A DNA stretch of 16,929 bases from positions 1 to 16,929 of the forward strand of contig JAGCUM010000071.1 in the NCBI GenBank assembly GCA_017962865.1, read 5' to 3'. Within the stretch, counting starts at the first letter, position 1, and every line of letters starts with the position of its first letter. This document shows, one piece after another, positions 1 to 6,102 of the stretch. The notes below the pieces were generated by a model. It was not told the origin of the DNA. It did no database searches and saw only the letters and a program-made list of their open reading frames with translations. The stretch is from Spirochaetales bacterium. Lineage in GTDB: Bacteria; Spirochaetota; Spirochaetia; Sphaerochaetales; Sphaerochaetaceae. A program made the position numbers and the translations under genes.

Positions 1-945
1 ATAGCCGAGGTCGCCGAAGAAGCTTGCGGGAGCGGTGGCGCTTCTCTTTATCTGTATGCTGATGTCCGCCGCCTTCATCGGATAGACCGGCACGAGTCCG
101 GCAAGGACATTGCTGCAGATTTCCGCAGCGAAGAAGGGGTAGGCACCCAGATCGACAGAACAGCTTGCCTTGTCTGCAAGGAGGGTTCCGTCCTCCTGGA
201 AGGCCGTTTCATGCTCGATTCTCATCCTGGGCTGCCAGGAGACCATGGGAGCGGAAATCTGGACAAGTTCTCCGGATTGCATTGCCGCCATGGCTGCGAT
301 GCAGGCCAGAACCGAAGGCTCGAGGACCAGCTGGTCGTAGGGGCTGTAGTAGGACTGCGGATAGACAGCTACGTCTTCTACATCGATACCGAGAGCCTGG
401 GCGACACTCTTTCTTACATGAATGGGCCACTGGGAGGCCAGCCTCACATGGTATTTGCCGTCATTCTCGACCACGAAGACCCTGAGGTCTCCGAGCATGC
501 TGTTGGAGAAGGGGACAACCTCGAATGAAGACTTGAATGTCTTTGCCTTGGATGTGAAATACTCATCGGTATTGCCGTAGGACCATGCGAACGGGTTGCC
601 GTACTGGGTGCTTCCTGAACTCTCCGAATCCGGTGTTATCTGGTATGAGACCTTGACCTGCTTGCAGAAGAGATCCACATCCTCGCTGTCATAGCCGAAC
701 ACCGCAAGGACCGGCTGTCCCTTGTACAGGACCTCGTCCCTTGCGAAGAAAGGAAACTCTTCGTCCATAACCTCGATGCCGCTGCAGTTTTCGAAATCCG
801 CGGCACTGAGAACCAGCATATGACGGAACTGATTCTCGCTGGGCATGCTTATATCGGCAATCTTGCCGCTGGTGACCGTAGATGTGACGAGTTTTCCTAT
901 CAGATGCTTTTTGGTGAGGTCAAAAAGTTCGCTTTGTTCAGACAT
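1..945 (-). CDS. Molybdenum hydroxylase (xanthine dehydrogenase family) molybdopterin-binding subunit, partial at 3' end
   Basis: The frame is open from an ATG at 943-945 to the window edge, giving 315 residues with the C-terminus missing. Residues about 15-125 look like the a/b hammerhead domain of the aldehyde oxidase/xanthine dehydrogenase large subunit, including VLYKGQPVLAVFGY (canonical VxYVGQPVAxVxA). Residues from about 140 resemble the first Mo-cofactor binding domain: HVRKSVAQALGIDVEDVAVY, then a DGTL...SCSVDLGAYPFFA stretch (canonical DGxLxAxxxxxxxDxGAY). Family enzymes hydroxylate purines, aldehydes or related compounds. Oddities: the glycine-rich GGxFGxK loop is replaced by SYYSPYDQLVLEP, and the RGFG active-site loop reads FFGDLG, so substrate and even activity are uncertain. 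A TAA two codons upstream fixes the start. No Shine-Dalgarno precedes it. The ModE-type gene upstream fits a molybdenum link. Confidence 0.75.
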   Translation of the reverse strand, partial: MSEQSELFDLTKKHLIGKLVTSTVTSGKIADISMPSENQFRHMLVLSAADFENCSGIEVMDEEFPFFARDEVLYKGQPVLAVFGYDSEDVDLFCKQVKVSYQITPDSESSGSTQYGNPFAWSYGNTDEYFTSKAKTFKSSFEVVPFSNSMLGDLRVFVVENDGKYHVRLASQWPIHVRKSVAQALGIDVEDVAVYPQSYYSPYDQLVLEPSVLACIAAMAAMQSGELVQISAPMVSWQPRMRIEHETAFQEDGTLLADKASCSVDLGAYPFFAAEICSNVLAGLVPVYPMKAADISIQIKRSATAPASFFGDLGY

Positions 946-951
946 GGCTTA

Positions 952-980
952 AGAATAACACCGAGGGGGTGTTTTATCAA
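952..980 (-). promoter_or_regulatory. Promoter of the molybdenum hydroxylase gene with palindrome in the spacer
   Basis: On the minus strand TTGATA (975-980, 5 of 6 to TTGACA) and TATTCT (952-957, 4 of 6 to TATAAT) are 17 bases apart. Only six bases separate the -10 from the ATG, so transcription would start at or next to the start codon. The spacer holds the inverted repeat AACACC-GAGGG-GGTGTT (957-973), placed where a bound repressor would block polymerase. The palindrome could instead be a weak hairpin. Prediction by eye. Confidence 0.5.
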
Positions 981-1033
981 CAAGTACTAATCTTACAGTA
1001 TGTATGAGCCTGTGTGGATGGGAAAAGGGCAAT

Positions 1034-1071
1034 AAAAAACCCCATGGGAAAAAGGAGGTCAAACCATGGGG
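1034..1071 (-). terminator. Intrinsic terminator, minus strand
   Basis: A perfect eight-pair stem CCCCATGG/CCATGGGG (1064-1071 with 1040-1047, 16-nt loop) is followed on the minus strand by six T (1039-1034). On the plus strand no T-run follows, so it acts in the minus direction. It would end the candidate small RNA and any read-through from the ModE-type gene, whose own 3' flank shows no terminator. The long loop is unusual for a terminator. Confidence 0.72.
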
Positions 1072-1104
1072 GAACAAAAGGAGGTTGAGATTTACATCTC
1101 ACGC
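1034..1104 (-). ncRNA. Candidate small RNA with two anti-Shine-Dalgarno (CCUCC) elements
   Basis: Starting about six bases after the -10 element at 1110-1115, the minus strand gives a ~71-nt RNA. In order it has: a six-pair hairpin TGAGAT-GTAA-ATCTCA (1101-1086) with a GNRA tetraloop; an unpaired linker ACCTCCTTTTGTTC (1085-1072); an eight-pair hairpin CCCCATGG/CCATGGGG whose 16-nt loop holds GACCTCCTTTTTC; and six U. CCUCC is the core of the 16S rRNA 3' end, so both unpaired stretches could pair with ribosome binding sites, as C-rich loops of known bacterial sRNAs do. No known RNA family was recognised. Alternatives: simply the terminator of the ligA-modE transcript, or an attenuator ahead of the hydroxylase gene. 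Confidence 0.5.
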
Positions 1105-1109
1105 TCATT

Positions 1110-1138
1110 AAAATAGCGAAACGGACGGAAAATTGCAA
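1110..1138 (-). promoter_or_regulatory. Candidate promoter of the small RNA
   Basis: TTGCAA (1133-1138, 4 of 6) and TATTTT (1110-1115, 4 of 6) are 17 bases apart on the minus strand. The DNA upstream of the -35 carries A/T tracts (AAAATTTT, A6) that could act as an UP element. Neither hexamer is strong, and AT-rich DNA yields such pairs by chance, so the call rests mainly on the structured RNA and terminator immediately downstream. Confidence 0.4.
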
Positions 1139-1244
1139 TACATTTTGAGAAAAAACATCGAAAATTTTAAGAAACAGATTAATGATTTGAGGGTAATTTA
1201 TTTTAATAATTGGAGTTAATTGACATTAAAAAATACGAAAATAC
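1139..1244. other. AT-rich intergenic stretch without a gene
   Basis: Between the ModE-type gene and the candidate small RNA promoter the sequence is strongly A+T rich with repeated A and T tracts. No ORF with a ribosome binding site was seen. A small hairpin TTAAT-TGAC-ATTAA lies near 1216-1230 but is not followed by T on the minus strand, so it is not a terminator for the gene upstream. Likely upstream promoter DNA. Confidence 0.5.
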
Positions 1245-1616
1245 TTACTCGGAATGATTGGAAATCAGTGTTTTGAGGTCTTCCGTGAATTCTTCGAAGG
1301 GCTCTTCCATCAGGGTTTTGCATTTTCTCTGGAATTTATCGTATAGGATTATGAACTCCTGGCCGAACGGGGTCAGGGAGGCTCCCGGGCGCTGCATGCC
1401 GCCCTTTCTGCGGGAGATGACGGGAGTTCCGAGGGAAGCCTCGAGGTTCTCGATCATGCGGAAGGCCTTGGAATAGGAGATTCCCATCTCCAAGGCAGCG
1501 GCCCTCAAAGATCCGCATTCCCGGATCTTCTGAAGAAGCCAAAGCACACCGATACCCATGAACTTGTCCTGCTCGTTTTCCAGATACAGCTTCACCTTGA
1601 GGTTTATCTTGTCCAT
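1245..1616 (-). CDS. ModE-type winged-helix regulator (DNA-binding domain only)
   Basis: The protein has 123 residues. Residues about 5-105 match the N-terminal domain of ModE, the molybdate-responsive regulator: KVKLYLENEQ..FMGIGVLWLLQKIRECGSLRAAALEMGISYSKAFRMIENLE, then a wing with RRKGGMQRPGASLTPFGQ and a closing helix. GISYSKAFRMIENLE is the recognition region (E. coli ModE: GISYKSAWDAINEMN). The C-terminal Mop domains that bind molybdate in full ModE (about 260 aa) are absent, so it cannot sense molybdate the E. coli way. The gene starts 15 bases after ligA stops, with GGAGAG ahead of the ATG, so it is probably co-transcribed with ligA. The next gene downstream is a molybdenum-hydroxylase subunit, which makes it the natural candidate target; that is inference. 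Confidence 0.82.
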   Translation of the reverse strand: MDKINLKVKLYLENEQDKFMGIGVLWLLQKIRECGSLRAAALEMGISYSKAFRMIENLEASLGTPVISRRKGGMQRPGASLTPFGQEFIILYDKFQRKCKTLMEEPFEEFTEDLKTLISNHSE

Positions 1617-1631
1617 CCGTTTCTCTCCGTG

Positions 1632-3746
1632 TCAGAACAACGAGAGCTGTTCTTCCTCTTTCTTCGGCTCTTCTGCCGCCGTTTCTTCATTTGAGGAGCC
1701 GATCATCTTCATGAATTCCTGCTCCGTGACGATTCTCACGCCGAATTCCCGTGCCTTGTCCAGCTTGCTGCCTGCACCGCTTCCGGCAAGGAGGCAACTT
1801 GTCTTTTTAGATACTCCCGAGACCTCGGTTCCGCCGCGCTTCTTGATTTCGTCCATTGCCTTGCTGCGGGGATTGAAGTTCTCGAATGTTCCCGTGACGC
1901 ACCAGCTCTGGCCCAGGAAGATCTGTTCAAGGTCGGAATTGTCCTTCTTCTCATCTTCCATTTGAAGGCCTGCCTCGCGAAGTTCATCTATTAATTTACG
2001 CGTAGCAGGCGAATTCAGGCCATCAATAATTAGGTTTGCGGTAATTGGCCCAATACCTTTGATTGTGGACAGGCTCTGTTCGTCATTTCTGTCTGCGATT
2101 TCAAGAAGCTTCGACATGCTGTCGAAACCGGCATCGCAGACCAGATCCACTGCCTTCTTTCCGAACTCCGGGATTCCGAGGGAAACAAGGACATTGCGGA
2201 AAGGTGTTTTCCTGCTCTGAAGAATGGAGTTCCTTATGCCTTCTATTTTCTTGCCCTCGGTTCCTCCGAAGCCCTCAAGGCCTCTGAGCCGGTTGAAATC
2301 GAAGGTGTAGAGTTCCCCGATACTTCTCACGAAGCCGTTGTCGTAGAGGATTTCGATGGTTCTGGGGCCTAGGCCCTCCATGTCCATCTGGCCTTTTGCG
2401 CAGAAGAAGGACAGCCTTCCTTTTGCCTGGGCGGCGCAATCGTAGTTGGGGCAGAAGTGATGTGCACCGCGCTTTATGATCTGTGTGCCGCAGACAGGAC
2501 ATTTTTCCGGCATCTGCCATGTGGTGTTGCCGGTATCGTTCTTTTCTATGACGTTCTCTACTGCCGGGATGACGTCTCCGCGTTTGGATATGGCCACGGT
2601 GTCTCCGATTGCCAGTTCAAGTTCATCGACATAATCCTGGTTGTGGAGGGTGATGTTGCGGATGGTGCTGCCCGAAAGGAGGGTTTCCCTGATTCTTGCC
2701 ATCGGGGTGATCCTGCCGGTTCTTCCGACCTGAACATCTATGTCCAGGACCTGGGTCTGCGCCTGCGGGGCCTCGAACTTGTATGCGATGGCCCATCTGG
2801 GGTGGTGCTCGGTGTAACCCAGTTCCTCTCTGGTGGAGAGCTCGTTTACCTTGACGACAAGGCCGTCGATCTCATATGGCAGGTCTCTGCGTGCCAGAGT
2901 GTAGTCGGCAATTGCCTGCGGGATATCGTCGAAGCTGCCGGCGCGGCCTTCGAGGGAGGCTTCCTGAAGCCTTTTTTGGGCTTCTTCCTCCGTCTTGCAG
3001 AAGTAGGAGAGGTGAGGATCGACCGGAAGGCCCAGGGAACGCAGTTTGCTGAGGATCTGGATGTGGTCGGTTATCTGTCCTCCGTCTGCCCAGAATCCTT
3101 CGTAGACGTAGATGGACAGCGGCACCTGCGCGGTTTCGCTGCTCTTGTTGCGCCTGATTGTTCCCGCAGCAAGGTTTCTCGGGTTTGCATAGGGCTCCGA
3201 CAGGGTTGCGTTGATGCGCTCGAATTCGGCCTTCTTGAGAAACACTTCTCCTCTGACTGCGATATCGATATCCTCGGTGAGCCTGAGGGGAACCGAATAG
3301 ATGGTTTTCACATTGGCGGTGACGTCGTTTCCGATGAAGCCGTTGCCTCTGGTGACGGCTCTGGCAAGAAGGCCCTTCTCGTAGTAAAGGACGATGGAGA
3401 AGCCGTCGAGCTTCTCTTCCAGCACGAACGAAAGGTTCTCACCGGTATTCTTGGTTGTCTTGGTTATCCACGAAAGGATTTCGGTATCGCTGTATGCCTT
3501 GTCCAGGCTGAGGACCGGAATTGTATGCTCTACCTCGGGAAAGTCGGAGGAAAGGTCGCTTCCGACTCTCTGGGTGGGGGAGTCAGGGGTTCTTGTCTCG
3601 GGGTGTTCTGCTTCGATGCGCGCCAGCTCGTCGAAAAGGCGGTCATATTCCAGATCCGATACGAGCGGTCGGCCGTCGATGTAGTAGGCCCTTTGATATT
3701 CAGTCAGGAGTCCGTGAAGCTCCCTTGCTCTGCTGTGGTAGTCCAT
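1632..3746 (-). CDS. ligA: NAD+-dependent DNA ligase with C-terminal sliding-clamp-type motif
   Basis: This 704-residue ligase seals nicks in replication and repair using NAD+. Domains in order: Ia with YYIDGRPLVSDLEYDRL (21-37); adenylation domain with the catalytic lysine in KLDG (K112) and YANPRNLAAGT (186-196); DLPYEIDGLVVK (288-299); OB fold from about 325; Zn finger with C416, C419, C432, C437; helix-hairpin-helix region about 455-590; BRCT domain about 606-682. A charged linker (683-699) ends in QLSLF (700-704), the pentamer consensus QL(S/D)LF for binding the beta sliding clamp. It is slightly longer than usual (about 670) because of the tail and extra residues near 250-285. The start has no clear Shine-Dalgarno, and the -10 element is eight bases away. 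A divergent promoter region separates it from argR. Confidence 0.96.
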   Translation of the reverse strand: MDYHSRARELHGLLTEYQRAYYIDGRPLVSDLEYDRLFDELARIEAEHPETRTPDSPTQRVGSDLSSDFPEVEHTIPVLSLDKAYSDTEILSWITKTTKNTGENLSFVLEEKLDGFSIVLYYEKGLLARAVTRGNGFIGNDVTANVKTIYSVPLRLTEDIDIAVRGEVFLKKAEFERINATLSEPYANPRNLAAGTIRRNKSSETAQVPLSIYVYEGFWADGGQITDHIQILSKLRSLGLPVDPHLSYFCKTEEEAQKRLQEASLEGRAGSFDDIPQAIADYTLARRDLPYEIDGLVVKVNELSTREELGYTEHHPRWAIAYKFEAPQAQTQVLDIDVQVGRTGRITPMARIRETLLSGSTIRNITLHNQDYVDELELAIGDTVAISKRGDVIPAVENVIEKNDTGNTTWQMPEKCPVCGTQIIKRGAHHFCPNYDCAAQAKGRLSFFCAKGQMDMEGLGPRTIEILYDNGFVRSIGELYTFDFNRLRGLEGFGGTEGKKIEGIRNSILQSRKTPFRNVLVSLGIPEFGKKAVDLVCDAGFDSMSKLLEIADRNDEQSLSTIKGIGPITANLIIDGLNSPATRKLIDELREAGLQMEDEKKDNSDLEQIFLGQSWCVTGTFENFNPRSKAMDEIKKRGGTEVSGVSKKTSCLLAGSGAGSKLDKAREFGVRIVTEQEFMKMIGSSNEETAAEEPKKEEEQLSLF

Positions 3747-3754
3747 GCCTTGAT

Positions 3755-3782
3755 TTTATAACAAATCGAAGGGGTTTGCCAC
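3755..3782 (-). promoter_or_regulatory. Promoter of ligA, possibly leaderless
   Basis: On the minus strand TATAAA (3760-3755, 5 of 6) is preceded, 16 bases away, by GTGGCA (3782-3777, 4 of 6). The -10 ends eight bases before the ligA ATG, so the predicted start of transcription lies within about three bases of it. No Shine-Dalgarno could then be transcribed. Only AAGG directly beside the ATG resembles one, and it is too close to work. Confidence 0.5.
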
Positions 3783-3804
3783 ATCACTCTGAAAACTGAA
3801 TGCC

Positions 3805-3955
3805 GAATGCATAAGCTTTAATGGTTTTTCGTAAAATGTTTCAAAAAAACAGGGAAAACGGTGCGATTCTGTATATAGTAACGGGCAAAAACGTATATTT
3901 TCCTTGCTTAGTTCTGTATACGCGTTGTATATTATAGCTTGCTGATTATGCATTC
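3805..3955. repeat. Inverted copies of a 10-base motif in the ligA-argR divergent region
   Basis: GAATGCATAA (3805-3814) and its exact reverse complement TTATGCATTC (3946-3955) flank the divergent intergenic region. The first copy is preceded by another GAATGC (3798-3803), seven bases away on the same face. The second copy lies about 12 bases past the argR -10, where an operator would act. A related copy is upstream of lemA (6082-6092). ArgR autoregulation is possible, but the sites do not match the E. coli ARG box well. Confidence 0.4.
3904..3933 (+). promoter_or_regulatory. Promoter of argR-gpi
   Basis: TTGCTT (3904-3909) and TATATT (3928-3933) are 18 bases apart, giving a leader of about 50 bases before the argR ATG. 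The surrounding region holds several GTATA/TATAT repeats (3872-3937), so neighbouring -10-like sequences cannot be excluded. The candidate operator at 3946-3955 lies in the first transcribed bases. Confidence 0.5.
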
Positions 3956-3988
3956 TCATCAATTACATACACAGAACAGAGGGAGTAA

Positions 3989-4459
3989 ATGAAACAGAGG
4001 TACAACAGACTTACGGTCATCAAGAACCTGATCAAGAAGAACAGAATCGACAATCAGGACACGCTTCTGAACCTTCTCAAGGAGGAGGGTTATTCAGTCA
4101 CGCAGGCAACCCTTTCAAGGGACCTGAAAATGCTCAAGGTGGGCAAGATTTCCGACGGCTGGAGCGGCTATTACTACTCGCTTCCCGACAATGATCTTAT
4201 TGCGGAATCCGAGAAAAGCTACATCCAGGATGTCAGGCGCGGTGTCGTTTCCATGGAGTTCAGCGGAAACATCGGCGTCATCAAGACACGTGAGGGTCAC
4301 GCAAACAGCGTTGCAGTCGGACTCGAGGCCCTTGCTCTTCCTGAGATTCTGGGAACTCTGGCCGGTGATGATACCATCATCGTGATCCTGAGAGAGGGAA
4401 TGACAAAAGAAGACCTGCAGGAAAGCTTCAAGGCCAGAATCCCTGCTGTCGATGACTGA
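3989..4459 (+). CDS. argR: Arginine repressor family regulator
   Basis: The 156-residue length is normal for ArgR. The N-terminal winged helix (1-70) contains SVTQATLSRDLKML (36-49), the family's DNA-recognition helix. The C-terminal oligomerisation and arginine-binding domain contains GTLAGDDTIIVIL (122-134), close to the canonical GT(I/V)AGDDT. ArgR hexamers bind operators when arginine is present and control arginine synthesis or catabolism. The ATG is preceded by GAGGGAG; the spacing is short (3-5 bases). gpi starts 11 bases downstream, so the two are very probably one transcript, though no arginine gene lies in the window. Which genes it controls cannot be read from here. Confidence 0.93.
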   Translation: MKQRYNRLTVIKNLIKKNRIDNQDTLLNLLKEEGYSVTQATLSRDLKMLKVGKISDGWSGYYYSLPDNDLIAESEKSYIQDVRRGVVSMEFSGNIGVIKTREGHANSVAVGLEALALPEILGTLAGDDTIIVILREGMTKEDLQESFKARIPAVDD

Positions 4460-4470
4460 TAGAGGCGGGT

Positions 4471-6069
4471 ATGATCGATTACAGAAATCTGGATTGCACG
4501 GAAAGCTTTGCAGAACTCAAGGCAAGGAAACCGTTTGACATCAAGAACAATCTCTGTGCAGAGAGGATAGAGAAATCCACCATCGGTGAAGCCGGAAGCC
4601 TTTCATACAACTACGGGGCGATGCCTGTCGACGAGGCTGTCATCGATTCGCTTCAGAAGCTTGCCGACGAGCAGCAGCTGATCGAGAAGTACAAGGCTCT
4701 GCTGAGCGGGGAAGTCATGAATACCGGAGAGAAGCGTCTGGTTCTCCATCAGCTTACGAGAGGTCGTGCATTGAGCGGCCTGCGTGTCATGGCAGACGGG
4801 GTGGAGAAGGGCGACTTCTATGAGGGCGAGCTTGCCAAGATAAAGGATTTTTCCGAGAAGGTCAGAAGCGGACAGATCAAGGGTTCCACCGGGAAGGAAA
4901 TCAAAACGGTGGTCCAGATCGGTATCGGTGGCTCAGATTTGGGCCCGAGAGCGCTCTGTTATGCCCTCAATCTTATCGGTCCCGAGGATGGATGTTCAAA
5001 GAAGCTCCAGGCCAGGTTCATCTCCAACGTAGATCCGGACGATGCCTGTGCGGTACTCGAGGGTCTGGATCTCGAGAGTACTCTGTTCATCCTGGTCTCA
5101 AAGAGCGGAACCACGCAGGAGACCCTTGCCAACCGTGATCTGGTATTCAAGGTGATGGAAAACAGCGGCATCAAGGGACTTGTCCCGCAGAAGCACGTCG
5201 TTGCGGTAACAAGCAACACCAGCCCTCTTGCGAACAACCCCGACATCCTTGCAGTATTCTTCATGGACGACTACATCGGAGGCCGCTATTCGGCAACCAG
5301 CCCGGTAGGCGGAGTGATTCTCTCGCTGACATACGGATTCGATGTGTTCAGGAAGATCCTCGACGGTGCACACGCTGAGGACAAGGCCGCACTGGAGAGC
5401 GATATCAGGAAGAACGGAACCCTGATGGATGCCATGATAGGAATCTATCTGCGCAATGTACTGGGTTATCCCTATACCGCGGTCCTTCCTTACAGCCAGA
5501 GCCTTCACCGCATGCCCGCACACTTCCAGCAGCTGGACATGGAGTCCAACGGAAAGCATGTGAACCGCTTCGGTGAGGTCATCTCCTATCAGACAGGACC
5601 CGTCATCTTCGGAGAGCCCGGTACCAACGGCCAGCATTCCTTCTACCAGCTTCTGCATCAGGGAACGGATATCGTGCCCATGCAGTTCATAGGTTTCAGA
5701 AAGAAAGAGGGCAACCTCGATGCCGTCAACGGAGGATCCGACAGCCAGACGAAGCTCAAGGCAAACCTCGTTGCCCAGATCGTGGCATTCGCCTGCGGAA
5801 AGGACAACCCGGAGAACACGAACAAGGCGTTCGAGGGCGGTCGTCCGTCAAGCGTCCTTGTGGCCGACAGTCTCGATCCGTTCATCCTCGGTGCCATACT
5901 TGCCCACTTCGAGAACAAGGTCATGTTCCAGGGCTTCGTGTGGAATATCAACAGTTTCGACCAGGAAGGCGTGCAGCTGGGCAAGATCCTTGCAAAGAAG
6001 GTCCTTGCGGGCTGCGAGGGAGACGGAAAGCTTCTTGCCTACTCGAATCTTCTTGGAATCGAGCTATAA
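4471..6069 (+). CDS. pgi: Glucose-6-phosphate isomerase
   Basis: This cytosolic enzyme interconverts glucose 6-phosphate and fructose 6-phosphate, in 532 residues. Visible motifs: phosphate-binding GIGGSDLGP (151-159) and SKSGTTQET (210-218); family signature IGGRYSATSPVGG (269-281) with R272; QLDMESNGK (354-362) with the catalytic-base glutamate E358; TNGQHSFYQLLHQG (385-398) with H389; and INSFDQEGVQLGK (493-505) with K505. The last motif usually reads GVELGK; here glutamine replaces the glutamate, while the lysine is kept. The start follows GAGGCGGG and lies 11 bases after argR. The next gene, lemA, starts 33 bases later with its own Shine-Dalgarno and no terminator between them. Confidence 0.97.
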   Translation: MIDYRNLDCTESFAELKARKPFDIKNNLCAERIEKSTIGEAGSLSYNYGAMPVDEAVIDSLQKLADEQQLIEKYKALLSGEVMNTGEKRLVLHQLTRGRALSGLRVMADGVEKGDFYEGELAKIKDFSEKVRSGQIKGSTGKEIKTVVQIGIGGSDLGPRALCYALNLIGPEDGCSKKLQARFISNVDPDDACAVLEGLDLESTLFILVSKSGTTQETLANRDLVFKVMENSGIKGLVPQKHVVAVTSNTSPLANNPDILAVFFMDDYIGGRYSATSPVGGVILSLTYGFDVFRKILDGAHAEDKAALESDIRKNGTLMDAMIGIYLRNVLGYPYTAVLPYSQSLHRMPAHFQQLDMESNGKHVNRFGEVISYQTGPVIFGEPGTNGQHSFYQLLHQGTDIVPMQFIGFRKKEGNLDAVNGGSDSQTKLKANLVAQIVAFACGKDNPENTNKAFEGGRPSSVLVADSLDPFILGAILAHFENKVMFQGFVWNINSFDQEGVQLGKILAKKVLAGCEGDGKLLAYSNLLGIEL

Positions 6070-6081
6070 TTCAAAATACAA

Positions 6082-6092
6082 TATGCATTCGG
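6082..6092 (+). repeat. Further copy of the ATGCATTC motif next to the lemA ribosome binding site
   Basis: TATGCATTCGG (6082-6092) is the exact reverse complement of CCGAATGCATA at 3803-3813. It overlaps the start of the lemA Shine-Dalgarno (GGAGG, 6091-6095). A protein bound here could block transcription or translation of lemA. Chance recurrence is possible. Confidence 0.35.
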
Positions 6093-6102
6093 AGGCATAA
6101 AA

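Noticed and set aside
165..528. Short plus-strand ORFs near the window start.
   Set aside because: They are antisense to the molybdenum hydroxylase frame, which is open for 315 codons and shows family motifs.
957..977. Plus-strand terminator formed by AACACC/GGTGTT followed by TTTTAT.
   Set aside because: No plus-strand gene lies upstream to be terminated and the six-pair stem is weak; its place in the minus-strand promoter spacer explains it better.
976..1107. A minus-strand ORF of about 44 codons running through the hairpins.
   Set aside because: It has no ribosome binding site, its ATG lies only two bases past the -10 element, and it crosses the terminator stem.
1066..1116. A 16-codon plus-strand ORF with an ideal AGGAGG seven bases upstream.
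   Set aside because: The Shine-Dalgarno-like bases are the reverse complement of the CCUCC stretches in the candidate minus-strand RNA, no plus-strand promoter was seen, and no plus-strand gene follows. Kept only as an alternative reading.
2457..3761. A 434-codon plus-strand ORF opposite ligA.
   Set aside because: It lies in the antisense of a clearly conserved ligase, has no recognisable domain and probably results from codon bias.
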